Assembly (NCBI GenBank): GCA_947489665.1
Contig: CANLEH010000001.1
Location: 1,522,501 to 1,586,500 of the forward strand
Length of the DNA: 64,000 bases
Direction: 5' to 3'
From: an uncultured Roseicyclus sp.
GTDB lineage: Bacteria > Pseudomonadota > Alphaproteobacteria > Rhodobacterales > Rhodobacteraceae
This document shows, in pieces, positions 43,731 to 53,837 of the stretch; within the stretch, counting starts at the first letter, position 1; every line of letters begins with the position of its first letter. The translations under genes and the position numbers were made by a program. The notes beneath the pieces are model-generated. The model ran no database searches. It saw only the letters and a list, made by a program, of their open reading frames with translations, and had not been told where the DNA came from.

Positions 43731-45055
43731 CGTTGCTCTATCAGACGCAGCGGGCCATGCGGGCCAAGCGGACGGAAGCCATGCGGCGCGGTGTGATTGC
43801 TGTATTGGACATTGGCACCTTCAAAGTTGCCTGCCTCGTGCTGCGCTTTGACGGTGCGCAAGTTGAGGATGAGGGCATCGGTGCAATGGCCGGGCAGTCT
43901 TCGTTCCGTGTGATCGGAGCCGCGACCACAAGATCGCGTGGCGTAAAGTTCGGCGAAATCGATACCGTCCACGAGACGGAACGCGCGATCCGAACCGCTG
44001 TGCAGGCAGCGCAGAAGATGGCGAATGCCCGCGTTGACCATGTGATCGTGTCACTCTCCGGCGCACGGCCGCGCAGCTATGGCCTGACCGGGGAAGTTGA
44101 GATCCAAACAGGGGCTGTGGAAGATCACGATATCGGGCGCGTTCTGGCGATGTGCGATATGCCGGACATTGGGCCAGGTCGCGAGGTTCTGCACGCGCAG
44201 CCCGTTAATTTCTCGCTGGATCATCGCACGGGCCTGGGCGATCCGCGTGGTCATGTCGGCAACCGCCTGTCGTGCGATATGCACCTTTTGACGGTGGACG
44301 CCGCCGCGATTGAGACATTGCTGCACTGTGTAAAGCGCTGCGATCTCGAACTTGCCGGCGTGGCCAGCGCACCCTACGTCGCCGCGATGTCGTCGCTGGT
44401 AGAGGATGAGCAAGAGCTAGGCGCGGCCTGCATCGACCTTGGGGCAGGGGCAACTTCTCTGTCCATCTTCATGAAAAAACACATGATTTTTGCCGATACG
44501 GTGCGGATGGGCGGGGCCCATGTGACACGCGATATCAGCCAGGGACTGCAAATTCCGGTCGACGACGCAGAACGGATCAAAACCAAGTTCGGCGGGTTGA
44601 TGGCCACTGGCCTGGATGATCGAGAAATCATCGAGCTTGAGGGGCAGACCGGCGATTGGCACCACGACAGGCGCACGGTCAGCCGGGCCGAATTGATCGG
44701 CGTGATGCGCCCCCGCGTCGAAGAGATTCTTGAAGAGGTGCGCGCAAGGCTTGATGCGGCCGGGTTTGAACATCTGCCGTCACAACGGATCGTCCTGACA
44801 GGCGGCAGCGCGCAGATCCCGGGTCTCGATGGCCTCGCAAGCCGCATTCTGGGCAATCAGGTGCGCCTTGGGCGTCCCATGCGTGTCGCGGGCCTGCCGC
44901 AATCGGCCTATGGGTCCGCATTCTCGGCCTGTGTCGGCCTTTCGCTGTTTGCAGCCAGCCCGCAGGACGAGTGGTGGGACTTCGATCTGCCCGCCGACAG
45001 ACTGCCTGCGCGGTCCATCCGGCGTGCCGTTAAGTGGTTCCGCGACAACTGGTAG
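43727..45055 (+). CDS. ftsA: Cell division protein FtsA
   Basis: 442 residues, actin/HSP70 fold. Phosphate-1 loop AVLDIGTFKVACLV, the 1C domain, ACIDLGAGATSLSIF (phosphate 2), and VLTGGSAQIPGL (adenosine site). The C-terminus SIRRAVKWFRDNW is the amphipathic helix that attaches FtsA, and through it FtsZ, to the membrane. Coupled to ftsQ by ATGA. The 189-base gap to ftsZ contains TGTGGCCACA (a perfect palindrome, about 45106-45115) but no sure promoter. Confidence 0.96.
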   Translation: MTLLYQTQRAMRAKRTEAMRRGVIAVLDIGTFKVACLVLRFDGAQVEDEGIGAMAGQSSFRVIGAATTRSRGVKFGEIDTVHETERAIRTAVQAAQKMANARVDHVIVSLSGARPRSYGLTGEVEIQTGAVEDHDIGRVLAMCDMPDIGPGREVLHAQPVNFSLDHRTGLGDPRGHVGNRLSCDMHLLTVDAAAIETLLHCVKRCDLELAGVASAPYVAAMSSLVEDEQELGAACIDLGAGATSLSIFMKKHMIFADTVRMGGAHVTRDISQGLQIPVDDAERIKTKFGGLMATGLDDREIIELEGQTGDWHHDRRTVSRAELIGVMRPRVEEILEEVRARLDAAGFEHLPSQRIVLTGGSAQIPGLDGLASRILGNQVRLGRPMRVAGLPQSAYGSAFSACVGLSLFAASPQDEWWDFDLPADRLPARSIRRAVKWFRDNW

Positions 45056-45244
45056 GCCCTTCATCTGGGGTGCAGACGCTAAATCGCCGGTTTTCCCGTC
45101 ACATTGTGGCCACATTTCGCCCATTGGGGGTATTTTCCGCGTGACGCGCCGGAAACGAGTCGGTAGGCTTGCGTCCAATAAATGAGGCAGAACGGCGATC
45201 CGGCGCAGACTGGAAGCCAGGACAGAAACAGGCGGACAGTACCC

Positions 45245-46873
45245 ATGACTCTTAATCTTACCATGACCGACGCTCAGCCTGAGCTGAAGCCACGTATTAC
45301 AGTATTCGGCGTCGGCGGGGCCGGCGGCAATGCGGTCAACAACATGATCGACCAGCAATTGGACGGTTGTGAATTTGTCGTCGCCAACACGGACGCGCAG
45401 GCGCTGCAGCAAAGCCGTGCCCATAGCCGCATCCAGATGGGTGCGCGCGTGACCGAAGGCCTTGGCGCAGGTGCGCGCCCCGCAGTTGGCGCAAGCGCCG
45501 CGGAAGAAAGCATCGAAGATATCGTCGACCATCTGGCCGGTGCGCACATGGCGTTCATCACCGCTGGTATGGGCGGTGGCACAGGCACAGGTGCCGCGCC
45601 CATCATCGCGCAAGCCGCGCGGGAGCTTGGCGTTCTGACAGTCGGTGTTGTCACCAAGCCGTTCCAGTTCGAAGGCAACAAGCGGATGAAGCAGGCCGAT
45701 GAGGGGATCGAAGCCCTTCAGAAGGTTGTCGACACGCTGATCATCATCCCGAACCAGAACCTGTTCCGGCTCGCCAATGAAAAGACCACGTTCACCGAAG
45801 CCTTCGCGCTAGCGGATGATGTGCTTTATCAAGGCGTTAAGGGCGTGACCGACCTGATGGTGCGCCCTGGCCTCATCAACCTCGACTTCGCGGATGTCCG
45901 CGCCGTGATGAACGAGATGGGCAAAGCCATGATGGGCACAGGCGAGGCCGACGGCGAAAATCGCGCCTTGGCCGCGGCTGAGAAGGCCATTGCCAACCCG
46001 CTGCTCGATGAAATCAGCCTCAAAGGTGCAAAAGGCGTCCTGATCAACGTGACCGGCGGCTACGACCTGACCCTGTTCGAACTGGATGAGGCGGCCAACC
46101 GTATCCGCGAGGAAGTGGATCAGGAAGCCAACATCATCGTTGGCTCGACGCTCGACACCGACATGGAAGGCCAGATGCGCGTCAGCGTTGTGGCCACTGG
46201 CATCGACGCAGCTGAGCGCCAGGCCGAAACGCCAATGCCTGCGCGTCAGCTGGCTGCGGCTGCTGCGGCCATGACCGAGAGTGAAGCGCCGGCGGAGACT
46301 GCAGCCCCTGCCGAGATCGAAGCGCCCGAAGCGACAGGGACGGAGCCGTCCTTGTTCGAGGGCTTCGATGCCGCCGCCGCATCGGCTGAAGCGACCGAAG
46401 TTGCAGCGGAAGATGATGTGCCGCCGCCAGCTTATCAGCCCGCACCGGCACCGGCCGCCGAAGCACCTGCGCCTGTCCTGAACCAGAGCCCGACACGCGC
46501 TCCGATCGCGGCAGTGGCTGAGCAACCCCAGCAGGGTTACGTCGCTCCGAAACCAGCAGCCGCCGGATCCCCGACGCCGGAAGCATTGGCCCGCCTGCGC
46601 GCGGCGATCCAACGCGACACGCCCCGTGCCGAGGTTGAACCAGCGCAAACGCAGGAACCAAAGCGTGGTTTTGGCATCAACTCGCTGATCAACCGGATGA
46701 CGGGCAGCGCCGATGATGGACCGGCCCCGGTTGAGCGTCGCCAGCCCACAATGGGCGCGGCACCTGCGCCTGCACCGGCCGCCACGCAGCCGACATCGGC
46801 GGATGATGGCATCGTTGACCCAGACCAGGAGCGCATTGAAATTCCGGCATTCCTGCGCCGTCAGGCGAACTGA
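45245..46873 (+). CDS. ftsZ: Cell division GTPase FtsZ
   Basis: 542 residues from ATG 45245 (an in-frame ATG follows at 45263). Tubulin-like GTPase forming the Z-ring. Nucleotide site [13 protein letters not shown] (22-34), tubulin signature GGGTGTG (110-116), T7-loop region [11 protein letters not shown]. The GTPase core ends near 325; a Pro/Ala/Glu-rich disordered linker of about 190 residues follows, then the conserved C-terminal peptide [11 protein letters not shown] that binds FtsA. Long linkers are usual in alphaproteobacteria. A terminator follows. Confidence 0.98.
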   Translation: MTLNLTMTDAQPELKPRITVFGVGGAGGNAVNNMIDQQLDGCEFVVANTDAQALQQSRAHSRIQMGARVTEGLGAGARPAVGASAAEESIEDIVDHLAGAHMAFITAGMGGGTGTGAAPIIAQAARELGVLTVGVVTKPFQFEGNKRMKQADEGIEALQKVVDTLIIIPNQNLFRLANEKTTFTEAFALADDVLYQGVKGVTDLMVRPGLINLDFADVRAVMNEMGKAMMGTGEADGENRALAAAEKAIANPLLDEISLKGAKGVLINVTGGYDLTLFELDEAANRIREEVDQEANIIVGSTLDTDMEGQMRVSVVATGIDAAERQAETPMPARQLAAAAAAMTESEAPAETAAPAEIEAPEATGTEPSLFEGFDAAAASAEATEVAAEDDVPPPAYQPAPAPAAEAPAPVLNQSPTRAPIAAVAEQPQQGYVAPKPAAAGSPTPEALARLRAAIQRDTPRAEVEPAQTQEPKRGFGINSLINRMTGSADDGPAPVERRQPTMGAAPAPAPAATQPTSADDGIVDPDQERIEIPAFLRRQAN

Positions 46874-46893
46874 GGCCAGTCACAACACATACG

Positions 46894-46923
46894 GAAAGGC
46901 CAGCCTTGCGCTGGCCTTTTTTG
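46894..46923 (+). terminator. Rho-independent terminator after ftsZ
   Basis: AAAGGCCAG / CTGGCCTTT stem around CCTTGCG, followed by six T. It separates ftsZ from lpxC, so lpxC needs its own promoter in the following 220 bases, where no clear one was seen. Confidence 0.9.
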
Positions 46924-47146
46924 TATCTAAATCATAGACTTAAATGGTTATCCCCAGTGCACCGGCAAGAATCTGCCGACAGTTTTGGTCAATGTTGCAG
47001 TGCGTCATAAAGGTTGAGTTGCCCATGCCACCGCCCCCCGATAGGCCATATCCAGCGACAAAGGGGCTATTCCGACGTTGCGTTGCCGCAGAGCGTTCGA
47101 GGTTAATGAACGCCGCGATACGGGTGGGACAGTTAGTGCAGGCGAA

Positions 47147-48067
47147 ATGATGCAGGCGACAATCCGCAAGATGGTAACGTTCGATGGCGTTGGCCTCCAC
47201 CTGGGCCAAAGCGCGTCCGTTAGCATCCTTCCGCAAGCGATTAATGTTGGCATCTGGTTCCGTCGCACGGATCTGGACGATGCCCAGATGATCCCTGCAC
47301 GCTACAACCTTGTTCCCGAAAGCCGCCTTTGCACGCGGCTGGTCGCGGAAGACGGCACCGAAGTTTCGACCGTTGAACACATCATGGCCGCCCTTGTCGG
47401 GTGCGGCATCCACAATGCGTTGGTGGAAGTGAACGGGCCGGAGCTTCCAATTCTGGATGGCTCGGCAGCGCCGTTTGTCCGGGGCATTCTGGATGCGGGC
47501 ATCCAGCGTCAGGCAGCCCCGATCCATGCGTTCGAAGTGCTCAAGGCCGTGCGGGTTGAAGATGGTGATGCCTGGGCCGAGCTTGAACCGGCCCCTGGCC
47601 TCGAAATGGATTATACGATCAGCTTTGTGGACGAAGCGATCGGCTACCAACGGCGAGTTGAAAAACTCGCCAACGGCAAATTCGTGCGGGAGCTGTGTGA
47701 CAGCCGCACCTTCTGCCGTCGCGCCGATGTCGACATGATGCGTGAGGCGGGTCTTGCCCTTGGCGGCACGTATGAAAACGCGGTTGTTGTGGATGGCGAT
47801 GTCGTTCTCAGCCCCGGCGGGTTCCGCCATGCGGATGAAGCCGTGCGCCACAAAATGCTGGACGCTCTGGGTGATCTGGCCCTTGCCGGTGCCCCGATCC
47901 TTGGCCGCTATATCGGTGTTCGCTCGGGCCACATGCTGACCAACAAATTGCTGCGCGCCCTGTTTGCCACGCCGGGTGCGGTGCGGTTGGTGGAATGCAG
48001 CCCCGAACAGGCCGCGCGTTTGCCCGGTGTCGGGGTCAAAACCGGTGATTTGGCCGAGGTGGCCTAA
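47147..48067 (+). CDS. lpxC: UDP-3-O-acyl-N-acetylglucosamine deacetylase
   Basis: 306 residues from ATG 47147 (ATGATG; the second is equivalent). Zn enzyme for the committed step of lipid A synthesis. Zinc ligands His78 (STVEHIMAAL), His235 and Asp239 (RHKMLDALGD); the catalytic His262 lies in SGHMLTNKLL. LDGSAAPFVRGI and FRHADEAVRHKM are typical. The enzyme is cytoplasmic. Presence of lpxC after ftsZ is the usual Gram-negative order. Confidence 0.97.
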   Translation: MMQATIRKMVTFDGVGLHLGQSASVSILPQAINVGIWFRRTDLDDAQMIPARYNLVPESRLCTRLVAEDGTEVSTVEHIMAALVGCGIHNALVEVNGPELPILDGSAAPFVRGILDAGIQRQAAPIHAFEVLKAVRVEDGDAWAELEPAPGLEMDYTISFVDEAIGYQRRVEKLANGKFVRELCDSRTFCRRADVDMMREAGLALGGTYENAVVVDGDVVLSPGGFRHADEAVRHKMLDALGDLALAGAPILGRYIGVRSGHMLTNKLLRALFATPGAVRLVECSPEQAARLPGVGVKTGDLAEVA

Positions 48068-48213
48068 GCTTTGCCCGGCAATCCGCAGCTTATTGAGCGC
48101 AACAGGGATTTTGCCCGCAAAAGGAATGTGCTAGAGGAAAGGCAATCAGCCTCGAATGGGGCGAAATTGATTGTCTGCGCCGCTGTCTGGCGCTTGGATT
48201 TGGGGCCGTCTGC

Positions 48214-49116
48214 ATGAGTATCACCCGCTTCCGTCTCTCCGGTGCTGCGCTTGCGCTGACACTCGTTCTGGCGGGCTGCGGTGGTGGCGGCGGATTGTTT
48301 GGCGGTGGCGGCGGTCTATTCGGCGGCGGCGGTGGTGGTGGCTTGTTTGCCAGCCGTGGCTCGAACCTTCCGCTTGAAGAGCTCGACGCTCAAACGATCT
48401 ACCAACAAGCCGAATTTGAGCTTGAGCGCGGACAGGCAGATGATGCCGCAGAGCTGTTCATCGAAGTGGAACGCCTCCACCCCTATTCGGAGTGGGCAGA
48501 GCGTGCACTGATCATGGCGGCGTTTGCGTACCACGAAGATGGTGACTACGAGGCCGCCCGCGTTGCAGCACAGCGCTATCTCGATTTCTATCCCGGCAAC
48601 GAAGACGCGGCTTATGCGCAATATCTTCTGGCGCTGAGCTACTATGATCAGATCGATCAGGTCGGCCGCGATCAGGGCGTGACCTATCAGGCGCTGCAAG
48701 CGCTTCGCGTTGTGATCGAACGCTATCCCGATAGCGAATACACGCAAGATGCGATCCTGCGCTTTGACCTTGCCTTCGACCATCTTGCTGGCAAGGAAAT
48801 GGAAGTTGGACGCTACTACTTGCGTCGGCAGCATTATACCTCTGCAATCAACCGCTTCCGCGTGGTTGTTGAGGAATTCCAGACAACATCGCACACACCG
48901 GAAGCCCTGCTGCGCCTTGTGGAAAGCTACCTCGCGCTCGGGCTCACCGATGAGGCACAAACCGCTGGCGCCATTCTGGGCTACAACTTCCGCTCGTCGC
49001 CCTTCTACGACGATGCCTACCGCCAGCTGACCGGGCAGGGCCTGTCGCTGGAAGCCGCCGGAGAGAACTGGCTGCGCGAAGTCTGGCAACAGACCGTGCG
49101 GGGCGATTGGCTGTAA
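48214..49116 (+). CDS. bamD: Outer-membrane assembly lipoprotein BamD
   Basis: 300 residues. A type II signal peptide with lipobox LVLAGC, Cys22 lipidated, then TPR-like helices (LDAQTIYQQAEFELERGQADDAAELFIEVERLHPYSEWAERALIMAAFAYHEDGDYEAARVAAQRYL) that bind BamA and unfolded barrel substrates. Unusual is the linker right after Cys22: residues 23-45 are nearly all Gly with three LF dipeptides (GGGGGLF repeated). Length otherwise normal. It lies between lpxC and recN. Confidence 0.95.
   Translation: MSITRFRLSGAALALTLVLAGCGGGGGLFGGGGGLFGGGGGGGLFASRGSNLPLEELDAQTIYQQAEFELERGQADDAAELFIEVERLHPYSEWAERALIMAAFAYHEDGDYEAARVAAQRYLDFYPGNEDAAYAQYLLALSYYDQIDQVGRDQGVTYQALQALRVVIERYPDSEYTQDAILRFDLAFDHLAGKEMEVGRYYLRRQHYTSAINRFRVVVEEFQTTSHTPEALLRLVESYLALGLTDEAQTAGAILGYNFRSSPFYDDAYRQLTGQGLSLEAAGENWLREVWQQTVRGDWL
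48280..48348. repeat. In-frame glycine-rich repeat in bamD
   Basis: Three imperfect tandem units of (Gly)5-7-Leu-Phe, written with GGCGGTGGC-type codons, encode residues 23-45 of BamD directly after the lipid anchor. Confidence 0.9.
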
Positions 49117-49156
49117 GCGTCTTGACGCCCCCAACAGCTTAGGGAACACCCATCCC

Positions 49157-50812
49157 ATGCTGCGCCATCTCGACATACGTGACATGCTGATCATCGACCG
49201 GCTGGAATTGGCGTTCCAGCCCGGTTTGAATGTTCTGACGGGTGAGACCGGCGCGGGCAAATCGATCCTGCTGGACTCGCTCGGGTTTGTCCTTGGCTGG
49301 CGTGGGCGCGCGGATCTTGTCCGGGCGGGCGCGCAGCAGGGTGAAGTCTTGGCCGAATTCGAACTGCCCGACGCACATCCAGCCCGCGCAGTACTGGAAG
49401 AGGCCGGTTTGCCCGTGTCCGATGAACTGATCCTGCGCCGGATCAACACGCCCGAGGGCCGCAAAACGGCCTGGGTCAATGATCGCCGCGTCTCCGGCGA
49501 TGTTCTGCGCGCTTTGTCGGATTGCCTTGTGGAGTTGCACGGGCAACAGGATGACAAGGGCCTGCTTGATCCCAAGAACCATCGCTTGATGTTGGATGAG
49601 TTTGGCGGCTTGGAGCCCGTTCGCCTGAAGGTTGCCGAGGCGTGGCGCAAAAAGGCGGCGGTCGCCAAAGCTCTAGCCGCCGCGGAAGCGCGGTTGGCTG
49701 ATATGCGGGCTGAGGAGGAGTTCCTTCGCCATTCCGTGGCTGAGCTTGAAAAGCTGGCCCCTTTGGAAGGGGAGGAGGCGGAACTCGACACCCGTCGCCG
49801 CCTGATGCAGGGCGCAGAGAAGATGCGCGAAGACGTCGCCCGCGCCATCGATGGGCTTGGCCTGAACGGCGCCGAAGGCGCGATCGTTGACGCCCAACGC
49901 TGGTTGGATGGCGTTGTCGATCAGGCCGAAGGCAAGCTGGAGACACCGCTTGCCGCTTTGGAACGGGCTATGGTCGAATTGGGCGAGGCCCAGGCAGGTG
50001 TTGCGGCCTTCGCCGAACGGCTGGAATTCAACCCATCTGAGCTTGAGATGGTTGAAGAGCGCCTCTTTGCGCTGCGCGGTTTGGCGCGAAAGCACAATAT
50101 TCTGGCCGATGAACTTGCCGGATTGGCGGCAGACCTGTCGGGCCGTTTGGCAGCGCTTGATGGCGGCGAGGCTGAAATAGCCGAGCTGCGTGTACAGTTA
50201 GACACGGCGGAGCGTGCCTATCAGGACATGGCCGGGCAATTGAGCAGCAAGCGCAAAGCCGCGGCCAAGAAGCTCGACAAAGCCATGGCGGCAGAACTGG
50301 CACCGTTGAAGATGGAGCGGGCAGTGTTCGAGACCCGTTGCGAAGCGACACCCCCCGGGCCGGATGGCAGCGATACCGTCACGTTCACTGTGGCCACCAA
50401 TCCTGGCGCCCCGGCTGGTGCTCTCAACAAGATCGCATCCGGCGGCGAGCTGTCCCGGTTCTTGCTGGCCCTCAAGGTGTGCCTGACCGCTGAAGCCTCT
50501 GGTTTGACAATGATTTTTGATGAGATCGACCGGGGCGTCGGCGGGGCTACGGCCAATGCGGTTGGCCGCCGCTTGGCCGCGTTGGCGGACGGGGGCCAGG
50601 TTCTGGTTGTCACCCACTCCCCCCAGGTTGCCGCCCTTGGCGCCCATCACTGGCGCGTTGCGAAATCGGTTGAAAAGGGCGTGACCTTTAGCCGGGTCGT
50701 CCCGCTTTCCGAAGGGGAGCGTATCGACGAAGTGGCACGCATGGTCGCGGGCGATACCATAACCGACGCGGCGCGAGAGGCCGCGAAGGCGCTTTTGACC
50801 GGCGGCACTTAA
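49157..50812 (+). CDS. recN: DNA repair protein RecN
   Basis: 551 residues, SMC-like. Walker A GETGAGKS at 29-36 in MLIIDRLELAFQPGLNVLTGETGAGKS, long coiled-coil arms (about 160-380), ABC signature ASGGELSRF and Walker B IFDEIDRGVGG near the C-terminus, then QVLVVTHSPQVAALGAHH. It brings broken DNA ends together for recombinational repair. It is the last gene of the plus-strand division region and starts 40 bases after bamD. Confidence 0.96.
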   Translation: MLRHLDIRDMLIIDRLELAFQPGLNVLTGETGAGKSILLDSLGFVLGWRGRADLVRAGAQQGEVLAEFELPDAHPARAVLEEAGLPVSDELILRRINTPEGRKTAWVNDRRVSGDVLRALSDCLVELHGQQDDKGLLDPKNHRLMLDEFGGLEPVRLKVAEAWRKKAAVAKALAAAEARLADMRAEEEFLRHSVAELEKLAPLEGEEAELDTRRRLMQGAEKMREDVARAIDGLGLNGAEGAIVDAQRWLDGVVDQAEGKLETPLAALERAMVELGEAQAGVAAFAERLEFNPSELEMVEERLFALRGLARKHNILADELAGLAADLSGRLAALDGGEAEIAELRVQLDTAERAYQDMAGQLSSKRKAAAKKLDKAMAAELAPLKMERAVFETRCEATPPGPDGSDTVTFTVATNPGAPAGALNKIASGGELSRFLLALKVCLTAEASGLTMIFDEIDRGVGGATANAVGRRLAALADGGQVLVVTHSPQVAALGAHHWRVAKSVEKGVTFSRVVPLSEGERIDEVARMVAGDTITDAAREAAKALLTGGT

Positions 50813-50974
50813 GCGGCAGCTAGAAACGCTGAATTGAAGAGGTGCCGGGTTTTCAAAGCCTTGGCCCTCGTCTACCACTGAACTCAGGCCACCTGATCTG
50901 CCGGCACGCGCGGTACCGGGGCAGGGGATGGCCAAGGGTGCCACACACCCCGCCAAGCAGAAAGAGAGCCCGCC

Positions 50975-52663
50975 GTGGCCGAACCATCTCGCGGATATGT
51001 CCAAAGCCAAGCCCATCGGCTGCTTATGGGCGCACGCGGGGCTTGGGCACTGCTTCTGGAAAAGGGACCAAGTCAGTTCCAATTCTGGTTGATCGCCCTG
51101 ATCATCGGGGTCCTTGCGGGCTTCGCCGCGCTCTTGTTCCGCAAAGGGATCTCCTGGCTGCAGACCACGCTTTACGGGGTCGAGGATGTGCGCATGCTGC
51201 ACTCCTTTGCCGAAAGCCTGCCCTGGTGGGTGATCCTGATAATCCCAGTGGGCGGCGGGCTGATTGTGGGCGCGATCCTGCACCACTTCACGCCGGATGG
51301 CCGGGTACGCTCCGTCGCCGACGTCATCGAAGGGGCCGCGCTGAACGAAGGCCGGGTCGAAGGGCGCGCGGGCCTGGCTTCAGCGGCAGCCTCGCTGATC
51401 ACTCTGGGTTCCGGCGGATCAAGTGGTCGCGAAGGGCCTGTCGTGCATTTGGCGGCCGTCATCTCTTCCAAAATCTCGCGTTGGATCAATGCGGACGGGA
51501 TCACTGGCCGCGATCTTTTGGGATGCGCTGTGGCGGCTGCGGTTTCGGCCAGCTTCAATGCACCGATTGCTGGGGCGATCTTCGCCCTTGAAGTTGTCCT
51601 GCGCCACTTCGCCGTTCATGCCTTCGCCCCCATCGTCATCGCAAGTGCCGCAGGCACGATCATCAACCGGCTTGAGTTCGGCAATGTGACCGAATTCATG
51701 CTGAGCAGCGACAGTATGCTTCAATTTTACGTGGAATTGCCGGCCTTCCTTCTGCTCGGCATTGTAAGCGGGCTGGTCGCCGTTCTTTTCATGCGGGGCA
51801 CGTTCTGGGCCGAAGATATGGGCACGGCCTTGCAAAACAGGATCAACCTGCCGCGCTGGCTGCGTCCTGCCATTGCAGGGCTGATGCTTGGCGGGATCGC
51901 GATCTGGTTCCCGCACATCATCGGTGTCGGATACGAGACGACCTCGGCCGCGCTGACCGGTGAGTTGTTGCTGTGGGAGGCGGTGGTCTTTGCCATTCTC
52001 AAGGCCCTTGCAGCCGCGATAACGATCGCGGGGCGTATGGGGGGTGGTGTATTCTCCCCCTCCTTGATGATCGGTGCGATCCTGGGCCTTGCCTTTGGAT
52101 TGGTCGCCACGGGTATTTTCCCCGATGTCTCCGGGTCCGAGACGCTTTATGCCCTGGCCGGGATGGGGGCGGTTGCCGCCGCCGTTCTTGGCGCACCGAT
52201 TTCGACAACCCTGATCGTATTTGAGCTGACAGGCGACTGGCAGACCGGCCTGGCGGTTATGGTCGCCGTGTCCATGTCCACCGCCATTTCAACGAAGTTG
52301 GTGCACCGGTCCTTCTTCCTGACCCAGTTGGAACGGCGCAATATTCACCTTGCCGCCGGGCCGCAGGCCTATCTTCTGTCGATGTTCCGCGTCGGCAATG
52401 TCATGCGGCCCATGGCCCATGAAAACGCGGCCCCGCAAGAGCGGCTGTTTACCCTAATCGAGCAGGGCATTTTCACCGATACCCAATCGACACTGGAAAG
52501 CGCCTTGCCGATTTTCGAGCGCACGGGGCTGGACTTTGTGCCAGTGGTTCAGTTGTCGCCGCAAGGCGGCGCGCCCGCCCTTGAAGGGGCATTGTTTCAC
52601 GTAGACGCCCTGAAGGCTTATAACCGGGCCTTGGCGGCGACAGCTGCGGAAGAACATTCCTGA
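50975..52663 (+). CDS. CLC-family chloride channel/transporter
   Basis: 562 residues from a GTG start. Roughly 10-11 hydrophobic segments. Selectivity region LGSGGSSGREGPVV with the gating glutamate Glu153, then FNAPIAGAIFALEVVLRHF. Aligning FNAP with E. coli ClcA puts Val207 at the position of the internal proton glutamate (Glu203). Val there is typical of CLC channels, Glu of H+/Cl- antiporters, so coupled antiport is doubtful here. The last 120 residues look like a degenerate CBS pair (VMRPMAHENA..., TGLDFVPVV). It stands alone downstream of recN. Confidence 0.9.
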   Translation: MAEPSRGYVQSQAHRLLMGARGAWALLLEKGPSQFQFWLIALIIGVLAGFAALLFRKGISWLQTTLYGVEDVRMLHSFAESLPWWVILIIPVGGGLIVGAILHHFTPDGRVRSVADVIEGAALNEGRVEGRAGLASAAASLITLGSGGSSGREGPVVHLAAVISSKISRWINADGITGRDLLGCAVAAAVSASFNAPIAGAIFALEVVLRHFAVHAFAPIVIASAAGTIINRLEFGNVTEFMLSSDSMLQFYVELPAFLLLGIVSGLVAVLFMRGTFWAEDMGTALQNRINLPRWLRPAIAGLMLGGIAIWFPHIIGVGYETTSAALTGELLLWEAVVFAILKALAAAITIAGRMGGGVFSPSLMIGAILGLAFGLVATGIFPDVSGSETLYALAGMGAVAAAVLGAPISTTLIVFELTGDWQTGLAVMVAVSMSTAISTKLVHRSFFLTQLERRNIHLAAGPQAYLLSMFRVGNVMRPMAHENAAPQERLFTLIEQGIFTDTQSTLESALPIFERTGLDFVPVVQLSPQGGAPALEGALFHVDALKAYNRALAATAAEEHS

Positions 52664-52711
52664 CGGTTCTGGAAACAGAATTTTTCTTTGGAGAACGTGG
52701 GAAGGCACGGC

Positions 52712-53791
52712 ATGGTTAACGCCATGTTGAACCGGATTCTGTTTCTCGTATTTTCCCTTGGTTTGCTCGCAACCGGCGCCAGCGCGCAGGGCGCGGCGGA
52801 TCGGCTGCAAACCATCCTGGGCCGCGTGCCCGTCGCCGCCTTGCAAGCGGGGGAGGGCGCGATTGTTGCTGGCTTTGGGAACGGCGATGCCGTGCGCTGG
52901 ATCGCGGTGCGTGGCGCGCAAGCCGGGCGCAATCCCAATACGCCAAACCGGTTCGCAGCCCTACGGTCGGCCGCCCCGAACCAGCAGGCCATCATCGCCG
53001 CCAACGCCGATGCCGCCTTGCGGGCGGCAGTTGGATTGCAGGCAAGCGATTGGGTGAACACTTGGGAGGTCGCCCAAGGGGCCGCCCGGGTCGGGGCGCT
53101 GGATATCTTCCCCGATAGCGAAATGCGCCTGCGGGGCGCGCTTTATGTGCGCGGACTGACGGAAGAAGATCGTGGCGGCACGCCCATCATGTGGACCGGG
53201 GACGAGGATTTCCAACCGGCGCAGGATCGTATCGATCCGGCCAATCCGTTTGGCGGGGATATGGGCTTGCCTCTGCGCATGGCCTTCCTTGGCGACCGCG
53301 CCGTCTGGGCAACCGGGTGGAGTGCACTTGACCTCGCCTTGTCGCCAAGCGGTGAAACCGTTGGCTCCCGCGCAGATGCGCAGGCGGTAATCGCGGGCCT
53401 CAGGCGGGTCGGCAATCTAGGGGCGCTCGTCTCGGTGCGGTGCTGGTTGCGCAATGGCGCGGAGATGCCGGTCACGGGTGCGGAGGCCGGGCCGGTCGAA
53501 GGGTTGGCCCTTGCCGATTACGCCAACCGCGAAACCGAAGGTGCCGCGATGGTCCTTCTGCTGGAAGAGGGGCGTGATACGGAGGCGCTTGCGGCCAGCC
53601 TGCGCGAGGCTTGGCCGATCCTGTCGGACCTTCCCTCCCCTGCCGAGCCCGAGATCAGCGCAGGCGGCCAGACCATCACGATCACCATGCGCAGCGATTG
53701 GGGGGAGAACGGCGCAGAAAGCAATGACGCCTATGATGTTTTCCTCAACGTACTGGAAGGCGGGCGCCTAGGGTTCCTGCTGTCACGCTAG
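52712..53791 (+). CDS. Secreted protein, tandem paralogue 1 (NPFGG family)
   Basis: 359 residues from ATG 52712. The signal peptide ends TGASAQG. The segment at 160-195 has MWTGDEDFQPAQDRIDPANPFGGDMGLPLRM, matched in the downstream neighbour at the same distance from its start (WTG at 161, NPFGG at 178). It also has one Cys pair-less Cys (RCWLR) and several beta-like stretches. No family is recognised. It starts 48 bases after the CLC gene. Confidence 0.75.
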   Translation: MVNAMLNRILFLVFSLGLLATGASAQGAADRLQTILGRVPVAALQAGEGAIVAGFGNGDAVRWIAVRGAQAGRNPNTPNRFAALRSAAPNQQAIIAANADAALRAAVGLQASDWVNTWEVAQGAARVGALDIFPDSEMRLRGALYVRGLTEEDRGGTPIMWTGDEDFQPAQDRIDPANPFGGDMGLPLRMAFLGDRAVWATGWSALDLALSPSGETVGSRADAQAVIAGLRRVGNLGALVSVRCWLRNGAEMPVTGAEAGPVEGLALADYANRETEGAAMVLLLEEGRDTEALAASLREAWPILSDLPSPAEPEISAGGQTITITMRSDWGENGAESNDAYDVFLNVLEGGRLGFLLSR

Positions 53792-53837
53792 GACCTTTGG
53801 GCTTGCGGCGAAAACGGCAATACGCCCATGGTTTTGC

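Noticed and set aside
45056-45244. Possible CtrA or CcrM control of ftsZ
   Set aside because: One GAGTC and a TGTGGCCACA palindrome are present, but there is no TTAA-N7-TTAA box and the matches are too short to claim.
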